Shown: positions 24,942-33,507 of the stretch, in pieces
Layout of the letters: each line of letters opens with the position of its first letter
Numbering within the stretch: position 1 is the first letter of the stretch
Assembly (NCBI GenBank): GCA_937128795.1
Contig: CAKZMQ010000011.1
Coordinates: 109,634 to 173,633, forward strand
Direction: 5' to 3'
Source of the DNA: an uncultured Solirubrobacterales bacterium
GTDB taxonomy: Bacteria; Actinomycetota; Thermoleophilia; Solirubrobacterales; JACPNS01
Length of the DNA: 64,000 nt
Translations under genes and position numbers: made by a program
Notes under the pieces: generated by a model
Told to the model about the DNA's origin: nothing
Seen by the model: only the letters and a program-made list of their open reading frames with translations
Database searches by the model: none

Positions 24942-25972
24942 AGCACATCCTCCATAAGGCTGGTCATCGCAACAACACCCTCTCTCTCGAGGCGGGCGAT
25001 GTCGCGAACAACCGGACGCCCCGATTCGTGGTCAGCTGCCTCGGCGCATTTCGCAAGCGTCACCCACGCGTCGGCCAGTTCTTCATATTTTTCGCCGACG
25101 CGGACAAGCGCGGGCTCCTCGAGCAGGTCGCCAAGATCAAGCAGATACTGCGCGTGAAGCGAGCGAAACATGGCGCCGCCGGTTCCGGCCTTGACGATAA
25201 ATACGCGTAGCCCCGCGAGTGCATCAGGAAGAATCGAGCGAAACAACTGCGGCCAATCTTCATACGCGGTCGCGAAGTAATCGACGCCATCCAGCCCTGT
25301 CGCCCCTTGCATGCCGGCAAGGGCTTCCCCACCCCCGCTCATGTTCTCGATCGCGCGTTCAATCGCTGCTCTCCCGGATTCCCGGGGGTCCCTCAGCTGG
25401 TCGGGCCATTCATAGACGAACATCGTGTGGTCGTTCGGACCAGGAAATGACTCGGAACTCCGCGCCCTCGCAAGTCCCGCAAGGCTGCAGGTTTGGATTT
25501 CGTCCCGGTCATTGTCCGCAACGAAGGCCACGCCAGCTGATTCGTCGTAGCCGACGACGACGATGTCGTGGCGCGTGTTGTGCATTCGGACGTTGAGGTA
25601 GTCGAGGTGCTTGATGTCGGCCCAGACCATCGTCGGCCGGCCGGCGTCAAGCTCATCACGCAAGATTTCCCAGCCTTTCGCAGGCTCGCTGGCTTCGCGG
25701 ACCGTGAGTTCGATGCCCATGTGCGCCGCGAAATCGCGCTCCATATCTGCCGTTCGCCCGACCAGATAAATCGGCGGAGTGATGTTCTGAACCTCAACGT
25801 AGAGGAATCCCAGTCCGCCCCCCAGGCCGAAAACCGTCCCCTCGCTCAGTGGTCCGGCGCCGTAGTCGAGCCCGCGATGCTCCAAGAGATCGCGCAGTGC
25901 CCCGGATCCGCAATGCCCTGCCTTCCGGTGCGGAAACGACTCGACCTGCGGAAATTGTTGGAGCGTGGACAT
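24938..25972 (-). CDS. BtrH N-terminal/DUF4872-like acyltransferase
   Basis: A 344-residue protein whose first half matches the BtrH N-terminal domain: HCGSGALRDLLEHRG (20-34, candidate nucleophile C21) and LSEGTVFGLGGGLGFLYVE. BtrH transfers an acyl group from acyl carrier protein to an aminoglycoside. The central HNTRHDIVVVGYDE and the following VAFVADNDRDEIQTCSL are the His- and Asp-bearing parts of a papain-like fold. The C-terminal half fits DUF4872. It is co-transcribed with a thioesterase, so an acyl-CoA-linked reaction is plausible, though no antibiotic cluster is visible. Confidence 0.72.
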   Translation of the reverse strand: MSTLQQFPQVESFPHRKAGHCGSGALRDLLEHRGLDYGAGPLSEGTVFGLGGGLGFLYVEVQNITPPIYLVGRTADMERDFAAHMGIELTVREASEPAKGWEILRDELDAGRPTMVWADIKHLDYLNVRMHNTRHDIVVVGYDESAGVAFVADNDRDEIQTCSLAGLARARSSESFPGPNDHTMFVYEWPDQLRDPRESGRAAIERAIENMSGGGEALAGMQGATGLDGVDYFATAYEDWPQLFRSILPDALAGLRVFIVKAGTGGAMFRSLHAQYLLDLGDLLEEPALVRVGEKYEELADAWVTLAKCAEAADHESGRPVVRDIARLEREGVVAMTSLMEDVL

Positions 25973-25996
25973 CCATCGCCGAGAGTAGCCGAGCTA

Positions 25997-26012
25997 TTCA
26001 CCAAATGGTGAA
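25997..26012. promoter_or_regulatory. Probable TetR operator TTCACC-AAAT-GGTGAA
   Basis: A perfect inverted repeat with 6-bp arms (TTCACC and GGTGAA) around AAAT. It is in the 82-bp space between the divergent BtrH-like gene (start 25972) and TetR gene (start 26055), 24 bp upstream of the former. Placement and symmetry fit an operator used by that TetR. Confidence 0.5.
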
Positions 26013-26054
26013 CCCGCTCGTTTCTGCGCGCGTTTTCACTGTACGGTTGAGCAC

Positions 26055-26663
26055 GTGAATGTGACCACCGCCAAAGAAACGTCGGAGCCGCTAAGAATTC
26101 TGGACGCCGCAATCGACGCACTCGCCGAGTACGGGTATGCGAACTGCTCGATGCAGCGCATTGCCGATCACGCAGAAGTTGACAAGCGGATGCTCCACTA
26201 CTACTTCGGCGACCGCAACGGCCTGACCGTTCAGATTGCCGAGCGAGTCGGAGACCGACTTCTCGCGGGATTCACAAGCGCGATCGAAGGATTGTCAGGC
26301 CCACGCGAGATCGCGGCCGCCGGCTTCGAATCGCTCTGGGAGAACGTCGTGGCCGAGCCGCGACTCCACGCCGTGCACCTGGGCCTCGTGTCTGCGGCCG
26401 TGACCGATGATTCGCTGCGCGCGCAGGTGGCGCGGATTCGAGATCGCTACTCCGAGGTGATTCTGCAGCTCGCGGAGAGAGGCCGCAAGGCCGGCTTGGA
26501 GCTTCGTCTGAATGACGAAACTCTCGTCGGTCTGATTCTGGCCGGGCTCAACGGCCTGACCGTCGATTACCTGCAGCGCGGCGAAACGGAAGAACTGACC
26601 CAGTCGTTGGCAGAGTTTCAGTCTTGGTTGATGCAACTGGCGAGACCTCTCGCCGACGCATGA
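26055..26663 (+). CDS. TetR family regulator divergent from BtrH pair
   Basis: A 202-residue regulator starting at a GTG. Residues about 14-60 contain the HTH, ILDAAIDALAEYGYANCSMQRIADHAEV followed by DKRMLHYYFGDRNGL, in the standard TetR order. The C-terminal two thirds are helical. A perfect inverted repeat lies between it and the divergent BtrH/thioesterase genes, which it most likely controls. It is also 107 bp upstream of the R2lox gene, but the operator seen there has a different sequence. Confidence 0.85.
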   Translation: MNVTTAKETSEPLRILDAAIDALAEYGYANCSMQRIADHAEVDKRMLHYYFGDRNGLTVQIAERVGDRLLAGFTSAIEGLSGPREIAAAGFESLWENVVAEPRLHAVHLGLVSAAVTDDSLRAQVARIRDRYSEVILQLAERGRKAGLELRLNDETLVGLILAGLNGLTVDYLQRGETEELTQSLAEFQSWLMQLARPLADA

Positions 26664-26713
26664 TCCTTGAGAGATCGACGCGAACGGGCTCGTTCAGCTA
26701 TTATCGACGTACT

Positions 26714-26732
26714 GTTTGACGCTATGTCAATC
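26714..26732. promoter_or_regulatory. Operator-like palindrome before R2lox operon
   Basis: GTTTGACGCTATGTCAATC matches the perfect palindrome upstream of alkB (30610-30628) at 16 of 19 positions, with the TTGAC and GTCAA arms intact. It lies about 40 bp upstream of the R2lox start. The shared site suggests a common regulator for both transcription units, most likely the TetR protein encoded at 30710-31297. Confidence 0.6.
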
Positions 26733-26770
26733 GTCCTCGAACCAGCCAATCTGAATCAGGGAGTCAATCG

Positions 26771-27676
26771 GTGGCCACTCTTCTCGAACTCACCAGCCAG
26801 GGCGACGTCGCCACAATCAGCGACGAATCGAAACTGGCGAACATCGAACTACAGCGACCACAACAGCTCTATGAACTCTGGGAGCGTCAGCCGTGGTCCG
26901 CGCACGCGATCGATCTGAGCCAGGACATCGAGGACTGGAAGCAGTTTCCTGAATCCGAGAAAGGCGACGTCATCTGGGGCCTCTCGTCTTTCTTCGTGGG
27001 CGAGGAAAGGGTTACCACCCAATTCTCCGGTCTGGTGATGGCCTATGACGATCAGTCCGAGGAAGCCTTCCTCACCACGCAGCAGGTCGACGAAGCTCGT
27101 CACACCCAGTTCTTTGCGCGGTACTACGAGGAAGTATTCAGCATCGGCGATGGGATCGAGGCGCAGCTCGAGCGCGTGCGAGCGGATGTGAACGAGGGTT
27201 TCCTCTCGCTGTTTGACGAACATCTCGTGAACGCCTGCAAGCAGCTCGTTGATCACCCCGATGACATGGAAGCCAAGGTCGACTTCGTCACCACCTACCA
27301 CATGGTCATCGAAGGCACGCTCGCGCTGACCGGGCAGTTTTTCATCACCGACTTCTTCGAGAACCGCGGAATCATGCCGGGATTTGTGGACGGTTTCAAG
27401 AAGATCAGCCAGGACGAGCATCGACACGTCGCCTACGGGACATGGTTCCTCAAAGAGGCCTGCAAAGACCCGGCCCTCGCCAGCCGAATGCAGGCCAAGC
27501 TGGCCGAGCTTCTGCCGATCGCCGCAACTGTCCTCGTGCCCAAGGGCGCAGATCCCTTCGGTGAATGGACCCTGCTCGGCTACGACTCGGCGAAGGTGAA
27601 CGAATTCGCTTTCACCGCACTCTCGCGACGCCTTCGCGTCATCGGCGTCGGCCTCCCGGAAGTCGCCCCGGCATGA
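26771..27676 (+). CDS. R2-like ligand-binding oxidase (R2lox)
   Basis: A 301-residue ferritin-like protein with a two-metal (Mn/Fe) site. The metal ligands follow the R2 order: E79, E108-x2-H111, E181 and E216-x2-H219. Two residues mark it as R2lox rather than a ribonucleotide reductase subunit. V81 lies two after E79, and Y176 lies five before E181, the pair that forms the Val-Tyr ether cross-link in Mycobacterium tuberculosis R2lox (Rv0233). The first and fourth carboxylate ligands are both Glu. Start is a GTG at 26771 with GGGAG eight bases upstream. It is translationally coupled to rubredoxin and a P450. The natural substrate of R2lox proteins is unknown. Confidence 0.85.
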   Translation: MATLLELTSQGDVATISDESKLANIELQRPQQLYELWERQPWSAHAIDLSQDIEDWKQFPESEKGDVIWGLSSFFVGEERVTTQFSGLVMAYDDQSEEAFLTTQQVDEARHTQFFARYYEEVFSIGDGIEAQLERVRADVNEGFLSLFDEHLVNACKQLVDHPDDMEAKVDFVTTYHMVIEGTLALTGQFFITDFFENRGIMPGFVDGFKKISQDEHRHVAYGTWFLKEACKDPALASRMQAKLAELLPIAATVLVPKGADPFGEWTLLGYDSAKVNEFAFTALSRRLRVIGVGLPEVAPA

Positions 27677-27873
27677 GCTCCCCAGGAACGATCGCTGAGT
27701 CCGCATTGTCTCAGATCTGGATCTGCGAGCCGTGCGGAATGATTTACGACCCGGTCGACGGCGATCCCGACGGCGGCATTCCGCCGGGAACGCCGTTTGA
27801 AAGTGTTCCCGACACCTGGATGTGTCCCGTCTGCGGCGCGCGCAAGCGCGACTTTGTTCCGTATGAAAACTGA
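27673..27873 (+). CDS. Rubredoxin
   Basis: A 66-residue rubredoxin that carries single electrons on one iron held by four cysteines. The two knuckles are [12 protein letters not shown] and [10 protein letters not shown], with the spacing of AlkG/RubA-type proteins. Its ATG overlaps the R2lox stop (ATGA) and its stop overlaps the P450 start, so the three proteins are made together. It may serve the R2lox, the P450, or the AlkB hydroxylase encoded downstream on the other strand. AlkB enzymes are known to use rubredoxins. A longer frame starts at 27565 but runs inside the R2lox gene. Confidence 0.9.
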   Translation: MSSPGTIAESALSQIWICEPCGMIYDPVDGDPDGGIPPGTPFESVPDTWMCPVCGARKRDFVPYEN

Positions 27874-29239
27874 CGGCGCCGTCGACTCGCCAATCAGCGG
27901 CGGCGCGACGGGGGGAAAGGTCCCAAAGACGCGCGCGAACGTGCCCGGGCCCGGCGGCCCGCGCTGGCTTCAGTCGGCTCATTTCTTGCTCCGCCCGACA
28001 TCGTTTTTGGAGCGGAATCAGCGCAAGTACGGCGACTTCTTCACCGCGCAGCTTGCCGGACTCGGCCGCGGACGAATGATCGTGGTGAGCGACCCTGCGA
28101 CGATCGAAGAAGTCTTCAAGTCCGACCCTTACGCCTTGCAGGCCGGGCGCGCCGCAGCGACGACGATCACACCGATCGGCGGCTCCAACTCGCTGCTCGT
28201 ACTTGACGCGCCGAAGCATCTCGAAGACCGCCGGCTGATGCTGCCGCCGTTCCATGGCGAGCGGATGCGAACTTATGAATCCGTGATGGTCGAGGAAACG
28301 CGTCGGTCGGTGACCGATTGGCCGCACGGAAAGCCCTTCGAGCTTCGCGAGAAGATGGCCGACATCACGCTCGACGTGATCCTGCGGGCCGTCTTCGGGA
28401 TGGAGCGGAGCGAGGCGTACGACGACCTCCGCGCCGCGCTGCTCGCAATGGTCCAGAATGATTCCGCCGTGAGCCTCGGACTGATGGTCCCCGGGCTCCG
28501 CCGAGACATCGGGCCCTGGCGAAAGTGGTCTGCATTTGAGCGGGCGATCGAACACGGGGACACGCTCATCTTCGCCGAGATTGCGCGGCGGCGAGAATCT
28601 GATGAGGAATCGGGTCGCGTCGACATCCTCTCGATGCTGATGGATGCAGAGCGTGAAGACGGCTCAAAGATGACCGACCAGGAGTTGCGCGACGAGCTGA
28701 TCACGTTGCTGCTTGCGGGGCACGAGACAACGGCCACCGGCCTCGCATGGACGTTTGAACTGCTGTTTCGCCATCCCGAGGTCATGGAGAAGCTCCGGGC
28801 GAGCATCTGGGAGGGCGACGAGGACTACCTGGAGGCCGTGATCTACGAGTCGTTGCGTCTGCGAACGGTCATTCCGTTCGTTGCCCGAGTCGTGTCCGAG
28901 CCGACAACGATCGGTGGTTATCGCCTGGAGAGAGGCGACACCGTCGTGCCGGCCGTTCACCTTGTTCACCGCAGAGCGGATATCTATCCAGACCCGGATT
29001 CCTTTCGGCCTGAGCGGTTTTTGAACGTCAAGCCGGGCACGTACGAGTGGATCCCGTTCGGCGGCGGGATGCGCCGGTGCGTCGGCGCGAGTTTCGCAAT
29101 CTTCGAGATGAAGGTGCTGATTCGCGAGATCATGACCTACACCGACCTCGCTCCAGCGAGTTCGCGTCCCGAGCGAGTGCGCCGCCGCGCTTTCACGCTG
29201 GTGCCGAATCATGGCACGATGGCGATTCAGCGCGACTAG
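27863..29239 (+). CDS. Cytochrome P450 coupled to rubredoxin
   Basis: A P450 of 458 residues from the ATG at 27863, which overlaps the rubredoxin stop by 11 bp. It shows the I-helix oxygen-binding motif AGHETT (285-290), the K-helix ExxR (YESLRLR), the PERF segment after it, and the heme loop [14 protein letters not shown] with C406. The N-terminus lacks a membrane anchor. This class of P450 often acts on fatty acids, alkanes or sterols. It ends 20 bp from the alkB stop, with the two genes convergent. Redox partner by context: the rubredoxin, though ferredoxins are the usual donors. Confidence 0.88.
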   Translation: MKTDGAVDSPISGGATGGKVPKTRANVPGPGGPRWLQSAHFLLRPTSFLERNQRKYGDFFTAQLAGLGRGRMIVVSDPATIEEVFKSDPYALQAGRAAATTITPIGGSNSLLVLDAPKHLEDRRLMLPPFHGERMRTYESVMVEETRRSVTDWPHGKPFELREKMADITLDVILRAVFGMERSEAYDDLRAALLAMVQNDSAVSLGLMVPGLRRDIGPWRKWSAFERAIEHGDTLIFAEIARRRESDEESGRVDILSMLMDAEREDGSKMTDQELRDELITLLLAGHETTATGLAWTFELLFRHPEVMEKLRASIWEGDEDYLEAVIYESLRLRTVIPFVARVVSEPTTIGGYRLERGDTVVPAVHLVHRRADIYPDPDSFRPERFLNVKPGTYEWIPFGGGMRRCVGASFAIFEMKVLIREIMTYTDLAPASSRPERVRRRAFTLVPNHGTMAIQRD

Positions 29240-29258
29240 ATATCTGAGGTTGCCCCGC

Positions 29259-30506
29259 TCAAACCTGCGCCGCGCGGTCTTCGACTTCACGTGGTGATTC
29301 ACCGGAGCCGTACCGAGCCAACACCTTCGCCCGCTTGCGAGGCAGGATGTTTGCGCGGGAGAGGTCACCGTGATAGTGCTCGATCACCCGCTTGTCCATC
29401 ACGCGTCTCCAGGCGGGCGGGAAGAGGGCAAGGAGGATCATCCCCGCGTAGCCAGTCGGCAGATTGGGTGCCTCGTCGAAGTTGCGGAGCGCCTGATAAC
29501 GACGGGTCGGGTGGGCATGGTGATCGCTGTGGCGCTGCAGGTGGTACAAGAACACGTTGGACGCGATGTTGTTGTTGTTCCAGCTGTGGGAAGGCATGCA
29601 ACGCTCGAAGCGCCCATCTTCCTTTTTCTGACGTGCGAGTCCGTAGTGCTCGAGATAGTTGACGACCTCCAACAGGCTGAATCCGATAACGCCTTGGAGT
29701 ATGAGATAGGGCAACACCACCCAGCCGAACACCGCGACAAGCGCGCCGAACAGGGCGATCGACATCAACCAGGCGTTCAGCAGGTCGTTTTTGATCGTCC
29801 AGAATGAAAATCCCGTGCGCTTGAGCCGCTTGCTTTCAATCTCAATTGCCGAACGCAGACTGCCCGCCACGGTGCGCGGCCAGAATTCGTAGAAGTTCTC
29901 GCCGAAGCGCGAACTTGCCGGATCATCTGGCGTGGCGACTTTGACGTGGTGGCCGCGGTTGTGCTCGATGAAGAAGTGCCCGTAGAAGGTCTGGGCGAGC
30001 GCGATCTTGCTGAGCCAGCGCTCAAGCGAGGCACGCTTGTGTCCAAGTTCATGCGCCGTGTTGATGCCGAGGCCGCCGATCGTGCCGATCGTCCAGGCAA
30101 GCCCGAGATTTGCAACCAGCGAGAGGTCGCCATAGGCCCACATCCAGCAAGCAAAAACGAGTCCCGCAAACTGGATCGGCAGAAATCCGTAGGTGATCCA
30201 TCGGTAGTAGCGATCTTCTTCCAGCCAGGCAAGCACGCTGTCCGGTGGATTCGTGGAATCTTCGCCGACGACGATGTCAAGGATTGGAAACGCGACAAAG
30301 AACAGTGCTGGGCCGAGGAACCAGAACGCGGACCAGCCGGTCAGCTCGACGAGTCCCCAGGCCAAAAATGGCGCCATCGGCATGAATGTGCCCAGGAGCC
30401 ACGCGTAGCGCTTCGGGTCCTTCCATGTGGCCGGGGTGAGCTCGATCGGATCGTTCTCCCGGCTGGCGATCAGCTCCGAATCAGGCAGATACGTCGTGGC
30501 GGACAT
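29259..30506 (-). CDS. alkB: Alkane 1-monooxygenase AlkB
   Basis: A 415-residue integral membrane di-iron enzyme that hydroxylates the terminal carbon of alkanes. The histidine boxes are complete: HELGH (152-156), EHNRGHH (181-187), the HYG segment NYLEHYGL, and LQRHSDHHAHP. Six membrane helices surround them. Length is normal for bacterial AlkB. Electrons come from rubredoxin and its reductase. A rubredoxin gene lies 1.4 kb away on the opposite strand. A perfect palindrome 104 bp upstream (30610-30628) is shared with the R2lox operon, so both units probably respond to the same hydrocarbon-linked signal. Confidence 0.95.
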   Translation of the reverse strand: MSATTYLPDSELIASRENDPIELTPATWKDPKRYAWLLGTFMPMAPFLAWGLVELTGWSAFWFLGPALFFVAFPILDIVVGEDSTNPPDSVLAWLEEDRYYRWITYGFLPIQFAGLVFACWMWAYGDLSLVANLGLAWTIGTIGGLGINTAHELGHKRASLERWLSKIALAQTFYGHFFIEHNRGHHVKVATPDDPASSRFGENFYEFWPRTVAGSLRSAIEIESKRLKRTGFSFWTIKNDLLNAWLMSIALFGALVAVFGWVVLPYLILQGVIGFSLLEVVNYLEHYGLARQKKEDGRFERCMPSHSWNNNNIASNVFLYHLQRHSDHHAHPTRRYQALRNFDEAPNLPTGYAGMILLALFPPAWRRVMDKRVIEHYHGDLSRANILPRKRAKVLARYGSGESPREVEDRAAQV

Positions 30507-30609
30507 TGTCTGGTGCTCCTTAGCATTTTCCGAACGGATTCGGATACTGCAGGCCCTTCAGGATTGCCGGCATTCAGTCGGCGCCCACTCAAAGCCCGCT
30601 TGACGCTTC

Positions 30610-30628
30610 GTTTGACACTGTGTCAAAC
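30610..30628. promoter_or_regulatory. Perfect palindrome upstream of alkB
   Basis: GTTTGACACTGTGTCAAAC has perfect 9-bp arms around a single central T. It lies between the alkB start (30506) and the TetR stop (30710) and matches the site in front of the R2lox operon. A TetR operator is the simplest reading. Confidence 0.7.
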
Positions 30629-30709
30629 TTTAGCACGCACCATAGCTTTGCGCGTGCGGGAGTCACGCGCGATCCCGACAACCCCGGGGGAGTCGACCAA
30701 CCCAACTGG

Positions 30710-31297
30710 CTAGATCGCGTTGGTCCAGACTTCGTAGAGACCCTCGACGATTTGGTCGGCAGACATGTCGTCGGGCTCGATCACGTGCAGATAACAGACG
30801 CGCTCGATCATCCAGACAAGTAGATAGGCCCTGGTGTGAGCGGCCTCGGGGGTCCCGCCATCAGCGACGATGCGGTCCTGGGTCGCAGTGATGAATCGAT
30901 TTATCAGTTCGTGCCAGAGTCGCCGAATCTCGCCGTCGTACGTGGACGCCTCAACAACGGCGCCCATTACCGGGCCATGCTCGACGTAGATTCGAACGAC
31001 GTTGCTCATCGCTACTCGGAGATCATGTGAGTCGCCTGTTCCGCTCCACCAGACGTCGGCTTCGTCAAACAACGAATTCGCGACTCGCCGCATGATCGCG
31101 GCCAGCAGATCGCGCTTGTCACGGAAGTAGAAGTAGAACGCGGTCCTTGTACGGCCGGCGTGTTCGGCAATTCTGCCGACCGTCAGGTCAGCAAAAGGCG
31201 ATCCCTCGGCAAGGAGCTGCTCAGCCGCAAGGATGAATGAATCCTCGACCTCGCTGCGCTGTTGATCGGATTCGTCGCGCTGCGAAATAGTCCCCAT
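30710..31297 (-). CDS. TetR family regulator, likely of alkB and R2lox operon
   Basis: A 195-residue regulator with a clear N-terminal HTH: FILAAEQLLAEGSPFADLTVGRIAEHAGRTRTAFYFYFRDKRDLL in outline. The C-terminal helices contain aromatic and hydrophobic residues suited to a lipid-like ligand. It lies directly upstream of alkB on the same strand. Two near-identical palindromes, one before alkB and one before the R2lox operon, are its most likely targets. It probably releases DNA when an alkane or fatty acyl ligand is bound. That is inference from context. Confidence 0.82.
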   Translation of the reverse strand: MGTISQRDESDQQRSEVEDSFILAAEQLLAEGSPFADLTVGRIAEHAGRTRTAFYFYFRDKRDLLAAIMRRVANSLFDEADVWWSGTGDSHDLRVAMSNVVRIYVEHGPVMGAVVEASTYDGEIRRLWHELINRFITATQDRIVADGGTPEAAHTRAYLLVWMIERVCYLHVIEPDDMSADQIVEGLYEVWTNAI

Positions 31298-31365
31298 GCG
31301 TGGAGCCTAACGCTCGGAATGGATTCCCAGTTTCGCCGCGCCACCGCTGTTTGGCTCGGTCCACG

Positions 31366-31953
31366 TCAGTGGCGGGCCGCGAGTCCGTCGAGGATCAGTT
31401 CTGCGAGTCGCAGCGGGCCGCCAGGTTCGAGCGTTTCGGCTTCTTTGGCTCCGCGGAAGATCAGCCGAATGTCGTCGACCGTTGCGTCCTCGCGAACGTC
31501 GCCCTGCTCCTGCGCGCGGCGCAGCAGTTTCTTTATGGATTCGAGGATCGGCGCGCTCGCCGCCGCGATCCGCACGTTGTTTTGCTTGAGTGCATACATT
31601 TCTGCCGTGATGTAGTCGTCGGCGGAACGCATGAGCGATTCGGTCGCCGCGCCACGCAATGCCGGCCACGCGTCGGGCCTCCGAGCAGCCGCTTCCCAGC
31701 TGTCGCTGAACGCGAGCACGCGCTGCAGGACCAGCTCGGCGATCAGTTCGTCCTTGGTGGCAAATTGGCGATAGAGGCTTCCGACGCCGATGCCGATCGC
31801 TTTCGCCAAGACCGGCATCGCGACATCAATCCCGTCGCGAGCGAACAGTTCGTCCGCTACGGCGAGAGTGCGTCCGCGCTTTTGGTCTGGAGTGAGTTGT
31901 GTCCAGGGATCGGCGTGCGGTGCTTCTGCACCGGGCGAGGGTGGAATGGCCAT
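31366..31953 (-). CDS. TetR family regulator of MFS exporter
   Basis: A 195-residue regulator with the HTH RTLAVADELFARDGIDVAMPVLAKAIGIGVGSLYRQFATKDELI in outline, and a helical ligand domain with the FRGAKEAETLEPGG signature near the C-terminus. Its ATG lies inside the palindrome GGAATGGCCATTCC, so bound repressor would cover its own start. A second palindrome of the same type lies 34 bp away towards the divergent MFS gene. Autoregulation and control of the exporter are therefore likely. Confidence 0.87.
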   Translation of the reverse strand: MAIPPSPGAEAPHADPWTQLTPDQKRGRTLAVADELFARDGIDVAMPVLAKAIGIGVGSLYRQFATKDELIAELVLQRVLAFSDSWEAAARRPDAWPALRGAATESLMRSADDYITAEMYALKQNNVRIAAASAPILESIKKLLRRAQEQGDVREDATVDDIRLIFRGAKEAETLEPGGPLRLAELILDGLAARH

Positions 31954-31991
31954 TCCGCTACAGTAACGCGCTCGCCGGAATGCCCATTCCG
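31943..31991. promoter_or_regulatory. Two TetR operator palindromes GGAATG-N2-CATTCC
   Basis: Site 1, GGAATGGCCATTCC at 31943-31956, is a perfect 14-bp palindrome overlapping the TetR start codon. Site 2, CGGAATGCCCATTCCG at 31976-31991, has the same 6-bp arms with two central bases. Their centres are 34 bp apart. They sit between the divergent TetR and MFS genes, the classic layout for a self-regulated efflux pump. Confidence 0.75.
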
Positions 31992-32030
31992 CCCGCGCCC
32001 CCTCCCCCCGCTTTGGAAGGCCCCCCGAGG

Positions 32031-33473
32031 ATGAGCCACGCAGACCCCGCCCGTCAACACTTCAACGTCACGCTCTCCGTTCTCGCCGTCGGCGGCGTCG
32101 CCTACTCGCTGCTGCAGTCTCTAGTTGCGCCGGCGCTCCCCGACATCCAGCACGCGCTCGGCACGACCGAGGCGACCGTCTCCTGGGTGCTGACCGCCTA
32201 TCTGTTGAGCGCTTCAGTCGCGACGCCGATCGTTGGCCGACTCGGCGACATGTTCGGCAAGGAGAAGGTGCTCGTTTGCACGCTCGCAATACTCACCGCG
32301 GGCACGTTGCTCGCCGCAATCGCGAATTCGATCGGAGTTCTGATCCTCGCTCGCGTAATCCAAGGCGTCGGCGGCGGCATCTTTCCGCTTGCATTTGGGA
32401 TTATCCGCGACGAGTTTCCGCGCGAGCGAGTCGCCGGGGGCATCGGGCTGATGTCGGCGCTGATCGGAATCGGCAGCGGGCTTGGTGTCGTGCTCGCAGG
32501 GGTGATCGTCGACAACCTCAATTACCACTACCTCTTCTGGATCCCGCTCGTCGCGATCGGTGCCTCGACGGTGCTTGCATATTTCTTCATTCCCGAGTCG
32601 CCGATCAAAACGCCGGGCAAGATCAACTGGCTCGGCGCTGCGCTGATGACTACCGGAATCGCTGGCGCGCTGATCGCCATCAGTGAGGGCTCGAACTGGG
32701 GCTGGACGGCGCCGAAGACGCTCGGCCTGTTCGTCGCCGGCTGCCTGTTGATCGCGGCATGGATCGCCAACGAGCTGCGGTCCGATTCGCCGCTCGTCGA
32801 CATGCGGATGATGGAGATCAAGGGCGTGTGGACCACCAACGCCGTCGCATTCTTGCTCGGCGCCGGAATGTTCTCGTCGTTCCTGCTCATTCCGCAACTT
32901 GTGCAGCTGCCCGAGTCGACCGGCTTCGGATTCGGCGCAAATGTCACGCAGGCCGGGCTGTATCTGTTGCCGTCGACGGTGATGATGCTCGCTGTCGGTG
33001 CGTGTGCCGGGCGCATAGAAAATCGCTTTGGATCTAAGCCGCCGCTGATTGCCGGAGCAGCGTTTGCCGCCTCCTGTTTCGGGCTGCTGATTTTCGCCCA
33101 CTCGGATCCGATTGACATCTACATCGCGACGACGCTTCTCGGAATCGGAATCGGCCTCGCGTTCGCCGCGATGGCCAACTTGATCGTCGAGAACGTGCGC
33201 CAGGACCAAACCGGCGTCGCAACCGGAATGAACACCGTCATGCGCTCGTTGGGTGGAGCCATCGGTGGCCAAGTCGTGGCCGCGCTACTTTCCAGCCGCA
33301 TCAGCCCCAACGGGTTGCCGCTCGAAAGCGGTTTCACGATCGGATTTGTCTTCTGCATGGTCGCTCTTCTGATTGCGATTGGTGTGGGAACGCTGGTTCC
33401 GGCGCGTCGGCCTGAAGACGCCATGGCCCCAGAGCTGATGGCTACCCCGCCGCCGGTTGCCGCTGCCGACTAG
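32031..33473 (+). CDS. MFS multidrug transporter, DHA2 (14-helix) family
   Basis: A 480-residue proton-driven exporter of the DHA2 family. About 14 hydrophobic helices can be traced. The loop after helix 2 has GRLGDMFGKEKVL, the motif A of the major facilitator superfamily, and LARVIQGVGGGIFPLAFGIIRDEFPRERV fits motifs B and C of drug antiporters. I start at the ATG at 32031 (GGAAGG nine bases upstream). Upstream codons in this frame are an Arg/Pro-rich extension running through the operators. It is controlled by the divergent TetR. Confidence 0.88.
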   Translation: MSHADPARQHFNVTLSVLAVGGVAYSLLQSLVAPALPDIQHALGTTEATVSWVLTAYLLSASVATPIVGRLGDMFGKEKVLVCTLAILTAGTLLAAIANSIGVLILARVIQGVGGGIFPLAFGIIRDEFPRERVAGGIGLMSALIGIGSGLGVVLAGVIVDNLNYHYLFWIPLVAIGASTVLAYFFIPESPIKTPGKINWLGAALMTTGIAGALIAISEGSNWGWTAPKTLGLFVAGCLLIAAWIANELRSDSPLVDMRMMEIKGVWTTNAVAFLLGAGMFSSFLLIPQLVQLPESTGFGFGANVTQAGLYLLPSTVMMLAVGACAGRIENRFGSKPPLIAGAAFAASCFGLLIFAHSDPIDIYIATTLLGIGIGLAFAAMANLIVENVRQDQTGVATGMNTVMRSLGGAIGGQVVAALLSSRISPNGLPLESGFTIGFVFCMVALLIAIGVGTLVPARRPEDAMAPELMATPPPVAAAD

Positions 33474-33507
33474 CTCGCAAGATTGGACCCTTTTCGACCG
33501 AGGATTC

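Noticed and set aside
26849..28555. A 568-codon open frame on the minus strand
   Set aside because: Antisense to the R2lox, rubredoxin and P450 genes. Its composition is that of a high-GC shadow frame.
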